Assembly (NCBI RefSeq): GCF_947502895.1
Contig: NZ_CANNBM010000008.1
Location: 1-64,000, forward strand
Reading direction: 5' to 3'
Length of the DNA stretch: 64,000 nucleotides
DNA from: an uncultured Sulfitobacter sp.
GTDB taxonomy: Bacteria; Pseudomonadota; Alphaproteobacteria; Rhodobacterales; Rhodobacteraceae
Of this stretch, positions 26,550-33,595 are shown in pieces; the first letter of the stretch is position 1; each line of letters opens with the position of its first letter. The notes under the pieces were generated by a model. It was not told the origin of the DNA and made no database searches. It saw only the letters and a list, made by a program, of their open reading frames with translations. Position numbers and translations under genes: made by a program.

Positions 26550-26572
26550 AAAAAGAATATTTGATTTTTGCT

Positions 26573-26597
26573 GGAACAAACCGTCGGATTTGTCGTT
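26573..26597 (+). promoter_or_regulatory. EcfG-type promoter, rightward
   Basis: GGAAC (26573-26577), 16 bases, CGTT (26594-26597). It exactly matches the consensus and faces the DUF998 gene, about 140 bp downstream. Confidence 0.65.
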
Positions 26598-26740
26598 AGC
26601 GTGCGCGTCGTGATTCAATCGTTTGCCCATGGAATCCATTGACGTGGGCTTTGATCTTTTTGCCGTTTTGACAGGCAGGACCGGAACAATCTCTTGGGGG
26701 GCAGGGTTGGCCAGTAACACTCACGCAGGCAGGGTTGGCT

Positions 26741-27358
26741 ATGAAAGATCTTGAGATGGAATGTAGAAGCACGTTAATCCGTGTGTTGGGGATTTACGCC
26801 ATTCTGGGCTGCGCTGCCTTTGTCACATCGATCTTTATCGCGGACTTTATTGTGCCGGACCATGACTGGATGGCCGACACGATCAGCGATCTGGGCGCAG
26901 GGAAGTACGAATTTATCGTAGACATTGGCATTTACGCATTCTCGGGCGCGTTGATTTCTATCGCGCTTTTAAGCGCGCATCTGCACCTTGGTGGCAAGCG
27001 GTGGAGTGTCGGGGTCGTAGGGTTTGCGGTGCTGGGGTTGATCGTATTCCTTGTGGGGGCGCGGAACGAGTATGGCGATTCCGATAACGAGGGCATCGTG
27101 ATACACCGTTATCTGGTTTATGCGATCGGGGCGCTTTTGATGGCGCTGCCACTGTTAATGATGGATGGGGCAAAGCGGATTTCGGACATCTACCGTCCCG
27201 TGTTTATTGCCATTGCCGTGGTATGGACCGTCTCTGCGCCCGTTTTCTTTTTTCTGCCCGATGGTATCGACGGCATCTATGAGCGGTATTTGGGTGCGAT
27301 TGCGATATTTTTTGTCTGCTGTATGGCGCATCTATTCCTGAGACTTGCCAGTAAATAG
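26741..27358 (+). CDS. DUF998 family membrane protein
   Basis: The 205-residue protein has six membrane helices. The family pattern is D-F-I-V-P-D-H-D-W-M-A-D-T-I-S-D-L-G-A-G-K (residues about 35-55), where the D-T-I-S-D-L-G box is conserved in DUF998. There is no known activity. An in-frame TTG two codons earlier is possible, and ATG at 26741 is used. A long leader separates it from the EcfG promoter at 26573. It converges with the MgtC-like gene, 18 bp apart. Confidence 0.75.
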   Translation: MKDLEMECRSTLIRVLGIYAILGCAAFVTSIFIADFIVPDHDWMADTISDLGAGKYEFIVDIGIYAFSGALISIALLSAHLHLGGKRWSVGVVGFAVLGLIVFLVGARNEYGDSDNEGIVIHRYLVYAIGALLMALPLLMMDGAKRISDIYRPVFIAIAVVWTVSAPVFFFLPDGIDGIYERYLGAIAIFFVCCMAHLFLRLASK

Positions 27359-27376
27359 CAAGCCCGCCGAAAAGAT

Positions 27377-27871
27377 CTATTCATCGGCCGTGCGGTTGGC
27401 ATCGGGGCGGTCATCCGCGCCGCGATGTTCCATAAAGTGGCTGATCCACAGCACGCTGGCCGCCAGTGCAGCTGCGACCAGAGCCAGTGTCGCATAGCCA
27501 AGGCCCGCCGCCAGACCGACAGCGCCCGCGACCCAAAGGCTCGCGGCTGTGGCCATGCCGCCCACGCTTTTGTCGCCTTGAATGATTGCGCCCGCCCCCA
27601 GAAAGCCCAAGCCGCCCACAAGGCCTTGAATAACGCGCGATGGATCGGCAGAGAGGCCCGCCGCCCCCATATCAACCGCCATTTCGATTGCGACTACTGT
27701 GAATATCGCAGCGCCCAGCGAGACCATCATATACGTGCGTATGCCGATCCGGCGGTGACGCACCTCGCGGTCCAGGCCGAGGATCGCACCGGCGACAAGC
27801 GCGCACACAAGACGCCAGAGCCAATCCGCCTGCGCGTATTCAACTTTAAACAGTGCGAGGAAATCGGCCAT
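27377..27871 (-). CDS. MgtC/SapB family membrane protein
   Basis: The 164-residue protein has the N-terminal MgtC fold: G-A-I-L-G-L-D-R-E (about 29-37), then R-T-Y-M-M-V-S-L-G-A-A. The G-G-L-G-F-L-G-A-G-A-I segment (near 88-98) and A-A-S-L-W-V-A-G-A-V-G follow, which define the family. The C-terminal ACT-like domain of classical MgtC is absent, which is common in the SapB branch. It is linked to Mg2+ and acid stress and to ATP-synthase control in pathogens. AAGGA precedes the ATG at 27869-27871. Confidence 0.88.
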   Translation of the reverse strand: MADFLALFKVEYAQADWLWRLVCALVAGAILGLDREVRHRRIGIRTYMMVSLGAAIFTVVAIEMAVDMGAAGLSADPSRVIQGLVGGLGFLGAGAIIQGDKSVGGMATAASLWVAGAVGLAAGLGYATLALVAAALAASVLWISHFMEHRGADDRPDANRTADE

Positions 27872-27976
27872 GATCAATCCTTAACAAGCGTTGGAGCCCC
27901 GAAGCTGCACACGCTGGCGGTGTTTCTGCGCGCCACCCCATCATATTCGCATGGAAAAAGAAATTGCCGATTTTCA

Positions 27977-28001
27977 GGAACGAGTTGGGGTCTGCCCTGT
28001 T
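27977..28001 (+). promoter_or_regulatory. Near-consensus EcfG-type promoter
   Basis: GGAAC, 16 bases, TGTT, placed 40 bp before the DUF892 ATG. One base off the CGTT consensus. Position and target family (often EcfG-controlled) support it. Confidence 0.45.
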
Positions 28002-28040
28002 GATATAACGAATGTAGGAAAAAAGAGAGAGGACGCAACC

Positions 28041-28535
28041 ATGACCATGCAATCACTCAAAGACGTGTATCACGACCAACTTCAGGATCTGTGGAGCGCT
28101 AATAAACAATCGCTGGATGCAGTGACCCAACTGGGCCGCGCCGCGACTGACAAAGAGCTTTCCGAGGCATTGATCCGTGGTGCCAATGGCATCAGTGAAG
28201 GGATGGAGAAAGTGGCAGAGATTTGCAACCGCCATGACATCAACCCCGATGGTGAGCACTGTAAAGGGATGGAGGGGCTTGTGAAAGAGGCCCACGCGCA
28301 TGTGCTGGACGCAGAGTTTGGCGCCGACGATGTGCGCGACGCGATGATCATCACCCAGTACCAGCGCATGGTACACTATGCGCTTGCTGGCTATGGCTGT
28401 CTGGTAGCCTTTGCCAACCGTTTGGAACAGGACGAGGATGGCGCGATCTTGCAGGAGTGTCTTGACAACACCTATGACGGTGACCGCATCATGACAAAAA
28501 TTGCGACGGGTGGTGTGAACAAAGCGGCGGCTTAG
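28041..28535 (+). CDS. DUF892 (YciF/YciE-like) ferritin-fold stress protein
   Basis: The 164-residue protein begins L-K-D-V-Y-H-D-Q-L-Q-D-L-W-S-A-N, the DUF892 start. It has four-helix-bundle spacing with possible metal ligands in E-x-x-H-V-x-D-A-E and Y-Q-x-x-x-H-Y near residues 90-120. YciE/YciF family members resemble ferritins/rubrerythrins and are induced by osmotic and general stress. The ATG follows AGAGAGGA. A strong terminator lies just downstream. Confidence 0.82.
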   Translation: MTMQSLKDVYHDQLQDLWSANKQSLDAVTQLGRAATDKELSEALIRGANGISEGMEKVAEICNRHDINPDGEHCKGMEGLVKEAHAHVLDAEFGADDVRDAMIITQYQRMVHYALAGYGCLVAFANRLEQDEDGAILQECLDNTYDGDRIMTKIATGGVNKAAA

Positions 28536-28566
28536 CACCCCGCACACTTGTCAGATCGACACAAAG

Positions 28567-28596
28567 AAAGCGGCCCACGAAAGGGGCCGCTTTTTT
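28567..28596 (+). terminator. Rho-independent terminator between convergent genes
   Basis: AAAGCGGCCC and GGGGCCGCTTTTTT pair around a six-base loop. The left A-run and right T-run allow termination in both directions, serving the DUF892 and response-regulator genes. Confidence 0.85.
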
Positions 28597-28618
28597 ATTG
28601 AAACACCCTAAAAACGGT

Positions 28619-28972
28619 TCAGCTGGCGAGCAGGGCGTCCTTTAGCTCTTTCATCGAGACCGGCTTGCGTACAACCGTGTCCTCGTTCTGGAGAAACTTG
28701 ATCTGGCTTGGCTCATAAGCGGTGATGTAGACATAGGGGATACCGCGCTCGCGCAGGATGCGGGCAATAGGTTCCGAAGTCTTGCCCTTGCCGAGGTTCA
28801 CATCAAGGCAAGCCACGTCAAATTCTTCCTCCTGTGCGAGATCTAGCGCATCGTCCAGATGCATGGACGGGCCGACAACCTCAAACCCCAAATCCTCCAG
28901 CGTATCCGCCATTTCAAACGCGATCAGTGCTTCGTCATCGACAATGAATATTCGCTTTGGCTCGGGGGACAT
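28619..28972 (-). CDS. Single-domain response regulator
   Basis: This 117-residue receiver domain has the acidic pair D12-D13, the phosphoacceptor Asp57 (C-L-D-V-N), Thr in Y-I-T-A-Y-E, and Lys104 in V-V-R-K-P-V-S. There is no output domain, so it passes phosphate on or acts by protein contact. It starts 7 bp after the histidine kinase stop and is surely its partner. In alphaproteobacteria such kinase/receiver pairs often feed into the PhyR-EcfG stress switch. That fits the EcfG-type promoters nearby but is inferred. Confidence 0.88.
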   Translation of the reverse strand: MSPEPKRIFIVDDEALIAFEMADTLEDLGFEVVGPSMHLDDALDLAQEEEFDVACLDVNLGKGKTSEPIARILRERGIPYVYITAYEPSQIKFLQNEDTVVRKPVSMKELKDALLAS

Positions 28973-28978
28973 ATCTGT

Positions 28979-30064
28979 TCATTCCTTTGTTTCGAGTGGC
29001 ATCTCAAGACTCCATGTGAAGCCTGCCTCGGGGTAGTCGATTGCTACCTTACCAAAGGTTTCGGCAGCAAGTATCTGGTTTGTAATCTTTGATCCAAACC
29101 CTTTCGTCTTAGGAGGAACAGGTGAGATGCCATCAAGTTCCACCCATGACAGACGAATTTTATCTTTCTCAGCAGGGGTGTAACTCCACGACAGTTCAAC
29201 GCGGCCTTCAGTGTCTGACAGGCTGCCATGTTTCACGGCGTTGGTGGCCAGTTCGTAAAAGGCCATGGACAGGGCCATGGCGATGCGCGAGGGCACTTCG
29301 ATCTCTGGCCCTTCCATTCTGATCCGACCGCCTGCGATCTGGGCGATTGTATCTTCGGCGATTTTTCCGATAGACGCGCGGTCCCAGCGGTTACCGATCA
29401 GCTGTGAATGCGCCTTGGCATATGCGTCAAGGCGGTTATCAATAGTCTCGCGCGCGCCGGCATCGGTGTCAGTGCCGCGCAAAGACTGGCTCACGATGGA
29501 TTTGACAACGGTAAAGGCGTTTTTGACGCGGTGATTAAGCTCTGCAATCAGGACGTCCTGTTGCGCCATTAGATCACGCTCGTTGTCGATATCCACGATG
29601 GCCACAGTAGCGCCGCGCATGGTTCCGTCACTGCGCCGGACAGCGCGACATATGATGCGCATCCAAAAGCGTGTGCCATCGCCGCGTTGGTAATGCACGT
29701 CAAGTTCGGAGTGGTCGTGACCTTCGCCAACTACTTTTGCCAATGGGTATTCATGGCTCTGAACTTTTTGGCCATTTTCATGGAAAGAGACCCATTCCCC
29801 ATAAGAATGGACATCTTCGGAATTATAGATCGCATGTCTGACCATTTCTTCGGCGCGCGAATTACCGGCGGTGATCCGGCCACTGGGTGCATCGGCCAAA
29901 ATGATACCGATAGGGATCGTCTCTAGCATGGCTTCAAAATAGGTGAGTTTGTCTAGCGATGTCTCGACCTTGGAGACTGTCTCAGCTTTTTCTAGAATGA
30001 CAGTGGCCAATTCTTGCTTCAGCCGCACGATTTCGGCCCGCAGCTCTTCGACTGTTTCTGTCAT
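28979..30064 (-). CDS. PAS-domain HWE/HisKA_2 family histidine kinase
   Basis: The 361-residue soluble kinase has a coiled-coil start (about 3-40) and a PAS domain (about 40-165, with I-P-I-G-I-I-L-A-D-A and M-R-G-A-T-V-A-I-V-D-I). The phosphoacceptor helix carries L-N-H-R-V-K-N (His178). The ATPase N-box is E-L-A-T-N-A-V-K-H-G (271-280) and a K-G-F-G-S-K-I G-box follows. L-N-H-R-V-K-N defines the HWE/HisKA_2 group. A longer in-frame start lacks a ribosome site. It is paired with the downstream receiver gene. Confidence 0.88.
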   Translation of the reverse strand: MTETVEELRAEIVRLKQELATVILEKAETVSKVETSLDKLTYFEAMLETIPIGIILADAPSGRITAGNSRAEEMVRHAIYNSEDVHSYGEWVSFHENGQKVQSHEYPLAKVVGEGHDHSELDVHYQRGDGTRFWMRIICRAVRRSDGTMRGATVAIVDIDNERDLMAQQDVLIAELNHRVKNAFTVVKSIVSQSLRGTDTDAGARETIDNRLDAYAKAHSQLIGNRWDRASIGKIAEDTIAQIAGGRIRMEGPEIEVPSRIAMALSMAFYELATNAVKHGSLSDTEGRVELSWSYTPAEKDKIRLSWVELDGISPVPPKTKGFGSKITNQILAAETFGKVAIDYPEAGFTWSLEMPLETKE

Positions 30065-30312
30065 TATGATGATCCATCTATTGCACGTGAAGTTAATAGG
30101 GTAACTATGTCGCAGGCATTTGATGTCCAGAAAATAGGCAGCGGCCAATGTTTTCCTAGCTGCTCCGTTCTGACAGGCCCATCGATTTACGGCAAGCAGC
30201 GCGGTGCCTGCATGCGTTCGTCAAACCACTTCCATTAGTTTCGCAACCAAGTCGGACCTCACGGCGTTGGGCTCTCAGTTACATCACCCAAAACGAAAAA
30301 AGGCCTACTTCA

Positions 30313-30471
30313 ATGGACATTATCCGCATCATCCTTTCCGTCATCATCCCGCCCCTCGGTGTTTTTCTACAGGTGGGAATTGGCAAACATTTCTGGATCA
30401 ACATCCTCTTGACCATTCTTGGCTACATCCCTGGACTAGTTCACGCGGTCTATATCGTGGCGCGGAAATAA
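30313..30471 (+). CDS. Pmp3/YqaE family small membrane protein
   Basis: This 52-residue protein has two hydrophobic helices separated by a polar turn. It reads I-I-R-I-I-L-S-V-I-I-P-P-L-G-V-F-L-Q-V-G, then F-W-I-N-I-L-L-T-I-L-G-Y-I-P-G-L-V-H-A-V-Y-I. The I-P-P-L-G-V-F and L-G-Y-I-P-G-x-x-H-A motifs define the Pmp3/UPF0057 family of salt- and cold-stress proteins that modulate membrane potential. The DUF4112 gene begins 5 bp after its stop, so the two form an operon. Confidence 0.88.
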   Translation: MDIIRIILSVIIPPLGVFLQVGIGKHFWINILLTILGYIPGLVHAVYIVARK

Positions 30472-30476
30472 TCGCG

Positions 30477-30848
30477 ATGTCCACGTCCGAGATCGAGAAA
30501 CTAGACCGACTGTCGACCCTGTTGGATGCAAAGTACCGCATTCCCGGAACACCTGTGCGCTTTGGCTGGGACAGCCTTCTCGGCTTGATCCCCGGTGTCG
30601 GGGATGTGGCGACACTCGCCCCGTCGGTGTATCTGATTTACAGGGCCAATGCGTTGGGGGCGCGCAAGCGCACAATTGGCCGGATGGCGGTCAATACCGG
30701 ACTTGATTTTACCATCGGGGCGGTGCCGGTCATCGGTGATCTGTTTGATTTGGTCTTCAAGGCGAACAAGCGTAACTTCGCGCTCCTGCGCGCGGAGCTG
30801 GATGTGAAAGGCGCACACACGAGGGCGGCAGATGTGAAACGAGGCTAG
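30477..30848 (+). CDS. DUF4112 domain protein
   Basis: The 123-residue protein has L-D-A-K-Y-R-I-P-G-T-P-V-R-F-G-W-D near residue 16. Two G-L-I-P-G-V-G-D-V/G-A-V-P-V-I-G-D-L-F-D motifs within two hydrophobic hairpins are the DUF4112 signature. It is probably an inner-membrane protein of unknown function. It is translated right after the Pmp3 gene (5-bp gap), and the same pairing fits an envelope-stress role. Confidence 0.85.
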   Translation: MSTSEIEKLDRLSTLLDAKYRIPGTPVRFGWDSLLGLIPGVGDVATLAPSVYLIYRANALGARKRTIGRMAVNTGLDFTIGAVPVIGDLFDLVFKANKRNFALLRAELDVKGAHTRAADVKRG

Positions 30849-30889
30849 GGTATGCGCAGGCGGGTCAGGATGTGACAAGCCGGCCTGCG

Positions 30890-31474
30890 CTATGCGCCCA
30901 CCACTTTCCACACCAACCCCCCGACCAATGCATAAGGCACCAGCGCAAGGAACACGACCGCGCCGTCACGCGCCAGAATACCTATGCCCAAAAGAGCTAC
31001 GGACAGCCCGACCATCGACGACGAGAACGGAATAAACTCCATCAGCGGCAGAACAAGGCCAGACAGAACGCACAAGAGTTGCGGCACAAACACCAGTGGT
31101 TTGTGCGTCAGGACGGTAAGCCGCGTTTCTGTTCTCCGGTCCAGCCAATTGACCAGTGGGTGCATTTTCTCGAAGGCAGTTTTTACATATCGCCGGTTTG
31201 CCCTGATCCGCAGGACCCATTGCGGCAGCCACAGATATTCACGCCGTAATACCATTTGCGACGAAACGAGAAATATTATGATCCCCATGGTGGCCGAAAA
31301 CAAAGGTATGCCGCTTAGTGGAGTGACCAGCGCAATGGCGGGCACAATCAAAAGTGGTGCAAAACTGACCTGACCGATCAGGTTCACAATTTCACCGATT
31401 GTTATCTGTTCATCCCCTCGCGCATTCTCGATGCGTTTCAGAATGCTCATCAGACTGGCAGATCGTGTCGACAT
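30890..31474 (-). CDS. exoD: ExoD family membrane protein
   Basis: The 194-residue protein begins S-I-L-K-R-I-E-N-A-R-G-D and continues with an I-G-Q-V-S-F-A-P-L-L-I-V-P-A-I-A-L-V-T-P-L-S-G-I-P motif, the ExoD hallmark. Further helices include L-L-G-I-G-I-L-A-R-D-G. ExoD was linked to exopolysaccharide synthesis and alkali sensitivity in rhizobia; its molecular role is unsettled. The ATG at 31472-31474 is preferred over a start 57 bp upstream because of GAGGG spacing. It is convergent with the DUF4112 gene. Confidence 0.85.
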   Translation of the reverse strand: MSTRSASLMSILKRIENARGDEQITIGEIVNLIGQVSFAPLLIVPAIALVTPLSGIPLFSATMGIIIFLVSSQMVLRREYLWLPQWVLRIRANRRYVKTAFEKMHPLVNWLDRRTETRLTVLTHKPLVFVPQLLCVLSGLVLPLMEFIPFSSSMVGLSVALLGIGILARDGAVVFLALVPYALVGGLVWKVVGA

Positions 31475-31597
31475 CAGGGCACCCTCGGGATTGGAGAAGC
31501 AGCATTTGGACGGCACGCGTCGCCCCTCCACAGATCAATGTGGATAGAACCGCCCAACACGGTCAAAGGTTCCACCCGCTTTTGCGCGCAGGGCGCC

Positions 31598-31623
31598 GGA
31601 ACCCAAAGGTGGGTCGGTTTGTT
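31598..31623 (+). promoter_or_regulatory. Near-consensus EcfG-type promoter
   Basis: GGAAC, 17 bases, TGTT, ending 24 bp before the SpoIIAA-like ATG. One mismatch from consensus. Confidence 0.4.
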
Positions 31624-31647
31624 GGGTTATGAAAGAGGAGAACCAAT

Positions 31648-32052
31648 ATGACCCACTTTAAGTCAGGACCGATCACCGAGATTCCAACCGATACGCAAAC
31701 TGTTCACGCTTTTCGCGTGAGCGGGCATATTGACGATGATGCGTCCGAGGCAATGGCCGAGCACATGAACGCCGTATTCGACCGCTCCGACAAAGTGAAT
31801 ATGCTGCTAGATCTGACCGGTTTCACCGGCAGCGATTGGGACAGTATGCTGGACGGGGATGTCATTACATCGCGCCTGCGCGCGCTGCGCCGTGTACATC
31901 GCTATGCTGTGGTTGGCGCACCGGACAGGGCTGCGAAAATGATCAACCTCATGGATAAGATCATTCCCGTCGAGGCCAAGGCCTTTGACGCGGGCGATGC
32001 GGCCCAAGCATGGGAATTTGTCGGGGCAAAGCCGCTCGCCGCTGCCGTGTAA
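31648..32052 (+). CDS. SpoIIAA-like (STAS-fold) protein
   Basis: The 134-residue protein has V-H-A-F-R-V-S-G-H-I-D-D-D at residues 19-31. M-L-L-D-L-T-G-F-T-G-S-D-W follows near 52-64, then R-Y-A-V-V-G-A-P-D-R-A and A-F-D-A-G-D-A-A-Q-A-W-E-F. This is the SpoIIAA-like PF11964 pattern with a STAS/CRAL-TRIO fold. There is no obvious phosphorylatable Ser at the anti-sigma-antagonist position, so a regulatory role is uncertain. Its GAAAGAGGAG ribosome site is strong. It belongs to the EcfG-type stress island. Confidence 0.82.
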   Translation: MTHFKSGPITEIPTDTQTVHAFRVSGHIDDDASEAMAEHMNAVFDRSDKVNMLLDLTGFTGSDWDSMLDGDVITSRLRALRRVHRYAVVGAPDRAAKMINLMDKIIPVEAKAFDAGDAAQAWEFVGAKPLAAAV

Positions 32053-32053
32053 T

Positions 32054-32079
32054 GGAACCAACTGCGCGCCGCGCACGTT
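32054..32079 (+). promoter_or_regulatory. EcfG-type promoter
   Basis: GGAAC (32054-32058), 17 bases, CGTT (32076-32079), an exact consensus, 54 bp before the ATG of the small acidic protein gene. Confidence 0.75.
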
Positions 32080-32133
32080 CTTTCCCCAAGCCGCATGAAA
32101 AGGCGGAATGTTAATTTGCCAAAGGAGGCACCT

Positions 32134-32361
32134 ATGACTGCCCAGACACCAAAGCCGAAGAACGACAGCAGTGAAGAAACCGTCATCGGATTCAAAGGAT
32201 CCGAACAGCATCACGATCTGAAAGACCAGCACGGCGAAAAAGCGGACGCCGATCATGCAGCAGGTGATGCTACTGTGGAGAAGGACATTCAGGATGCGGT
32301 TGAAGACGCAGACGGCAACGGCGGTGTAGCCGGCGCTTTGAAAGATGCGGTCGAGAAATAA
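32134..32361 (+). CDS. Small acidic stress protein, unrecognised
   Basis: This 75-residue, highly charged hydrophilic peptide is rich in Asp, Glu, Lys and His. It contains F-K-G-S-E-Q-H-H-D-L-K-D-Q-H-G-E-K and a Gly-rich turn (D-A-D-G-N-G-G-V-A-G). It is probably disordered, like hydrophilin stress proteins. AAAGGAGG gives it one of the strongest ribosome sites in the window. An exact EcfG promoter precedes it and a terminator follows, so it is a stand-alone stress transcript. Confidence 0.7.
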   Translation: MTAQTPKPKNDSSEETVIGFKGSEQHHDLKDQHGEKADADHAAGDATVEKDIQDAVEDADGNGGVAGALKDAVEK

Positions 32362-32370
32362 TCCAGACAA

Positions 32371-32404
32371 ACGCCTCCGCCAGATATGCGGGGGCGTTTT
32401 TTTT
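32371..32404 (+). terminator. Rho-independent terminator
   Basis: ACGCCTCCGC pairs with GCGGGGGCGT (one G-T pair), followed by eight T residues. It lies 10 bp past the small acidic protein gene. Confidence 0.88.
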
Positions 32405-32431
32405 CCGCTTTACAAGATACAGAGGTGCAAG

Positions 32432-32647
32432 ATGGCGAGCTTTTCCGAAGGGGATAAGGTTAAATGGTCGTGGGGCAATGGCCACGGGTCAGGTGAAGTG
32501 CAATCGGTCTTTGAAGAAAAGACCACGCGCACGATCAAGGGCAATGAAGTCACCCGCAACGGCACACAAGATGACCCTGCGCTCTACATCAAGCAGGATG
32601 ATGGAGATGCCGTGCTAAAGCTTGCCTCCGAGGTTGATGCTGCGTAA
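32432..32647 (+). CDS. HVA1/DUF2945 TUDOR-like small protein
   Basis: The 71-residue protein has F-S-E-G-D-K-V-K-W-S-W-G-N-G-H-G-S-G-E-V at the start. Next come T-R-T-I-K-G-N-E-V-T-R-N-G-T-Q-D-D-P-A-L-Y-I and K-Q-D-D-G-D-A-V-L-K, the full DUF2945 (hypervirulence-associated, TUDOR-like) pattern. Bacterial members are common in alphaproteobacterial stress islands; binding partners are unknown. Its stop overlaps the first bases of a decayed topoisomerase gene. Confidence 0.82.
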   Translation: MASFSEGDKVKWSWGNGHGSGEVQSVFEEKTTRTIKGNEVTRNGTQDDPALYIKQDDGDAVLKLASEVDAA

Positions 32648-32648
32648 C

Positions 32649-32869
32649 GACACACCCATTGCAAGTTTAGCAGAACGCAAGCGGATCAAGGCGTTGTCCG
32701 TACCGCCCGTGATGATTTCTGGACCAGCGCCAAAACCGTTGGCCAAATTCAGGCTACGGGACGCGATGTAAAACGGCGCAATCAGTACCGTTACCATCCC
32801 GATCGGTCAGCAGCACGCGCCAACACCAAATACAAACAACTCCCGAGCTTTGGCGAGGTCCTTCCATAA
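32649..32869 (+). pseudogene. Fragment of DNA topoisomerase IB
   Basis: One frame encodes K-R-I-K-A-L-S-V-P-P-V, and after a frameshift near 32710 another encodes G-Q-I-Q-A-T-G-R-D-V-K-R-R-N-Q-Y-R-Y-H-P. A-N-T-K-Y-K-Q-L-P-S-F-G-E-V-L-P then precedes a TAA at 32867-32869. These are the well-known blocks of bacterial topoisomerase IB: an R-I-K-A-L-A-I-P-P stretch, then G-R-D-A-x-G-R-K-Q-Y-R-Y-H. The N-terminus, the rest of the catalytic domain and the active-site Tyr are missing. It is a dead remnant, directly abutting a decayed coupling-protein gene. Confidence 0.75.
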
Positions 32870-32880
32870 ATCAGATAGAA

Positions 32881-33436
32881 GGTGGACCGCGATTTGTCGG
32901 AGAGTCCGTATCGACTACGGCAGGCTATCCGCCCCCAACTTCGTTTGGTGCGCACGTCAAAAAGAACGGCCTCAACGCAGCGGATCTCAAGAAAAAGAAC
33001 CTGACGATTTATCTACTGGTACCGTCTGGCAAGCTAACTCTCGCTCTGCCGTGGATGAACATGCTGATCGGTGTGTTTGGCTTGGCTATCGGCAGACCAG
33101 GGGCGGCACGTTCTGTGACGCTCCTAGTCGATGAAGCGCCACCCTCGGTTATAGTCCTGATCTGATCGTCCTCATGAGCCAATATCGCGAGGCAGGGCTG
33201 CGGGTGTGGCTGTTCACGCAGACCCGCGCCCACATGGCCGCAGAGCAGCTTTACGGTGAGACAGTTTTTGCGCGATATTTGACAACTGCACGATCAAGCA
33301 GTTCTTCGCACTCAAAGTGCAGGAGGTCTTGCAGTTGGTTTCCGATATGGCGGGTCAACGCACGGCGGACAACACCACCAAGAACGAACGCGGGGAGTCA
33401 GTAGGGGAGGTGGGGGTGCGTTTCCGAATAAGTTAG
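32881..33436 (+). pseudogene. Fragment of a TraG/VirD4-type coupling protein
   Basis: A frame with A-G-Y-P-P-P-T-S-F, then L-T-I-Y-L-L-V-P-S-G-K-L-T-L-A-L-P-W, and then V-T-L-L-V-D-E-A reads until a TGA at 33163. This is the conserved P-S-x-K-L...Walker B (L-D-E) part of type IV coupling ATPases. Two frameshifts later, L-R-V-W-L-F-T-Q-T and then C-T-I-K-Q-F-F-A and L-V-S-D-M-A-G-Q match the following family blocks, ending at TAG 33434-33436. Walker A and the N-terminal membrane part are missing. It shows that a conjugation module once lay here. Confidence 0.75.
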
Positions 33437-33467
33437 TGGGTTGAAATAGTGGGAGCAGATCATCATC

Positions 33468-33569
33468 ATGAACAAGATGTCGAACGCTATCAAATCAAAG
33501 CTCGTACCGTATTTTAAGCGGTATGCATGGCGTGAAATGACAGATAAGAATCCATATCAAAACAGCTAA
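33468..33569 (+). CDS. Possible 33-residue basic peptide
   Basis: The ATG at 33468 opens 33 codons to TAA: a basic peptide with M-S-N-A-I-K-S-K-L-V-P-Y-F-K-R-Y-A-W. A GGGAG lies about 13 bases upstream, further than ideal. It is 26 bp before the AT-rich secreted-protein gene and shares its base composition. No family; could be a leader peptide or chance. Confidence 0.25.
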   Translation: MNKMSNAIKSKLVPYFKRYAWREMTDKNPYQNS

Positions 33570-33595
33570 TACTTGGAACAATCGAAAGATTAATC

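Noticed and set aside
31542..31572. Possible leftward EcfG promoter for exoD (GGAAC-N17-GGTT)
   Set aside because: The -10 has a mismatch at a conserved base and the distance to the gene is long; not strong enough to list.
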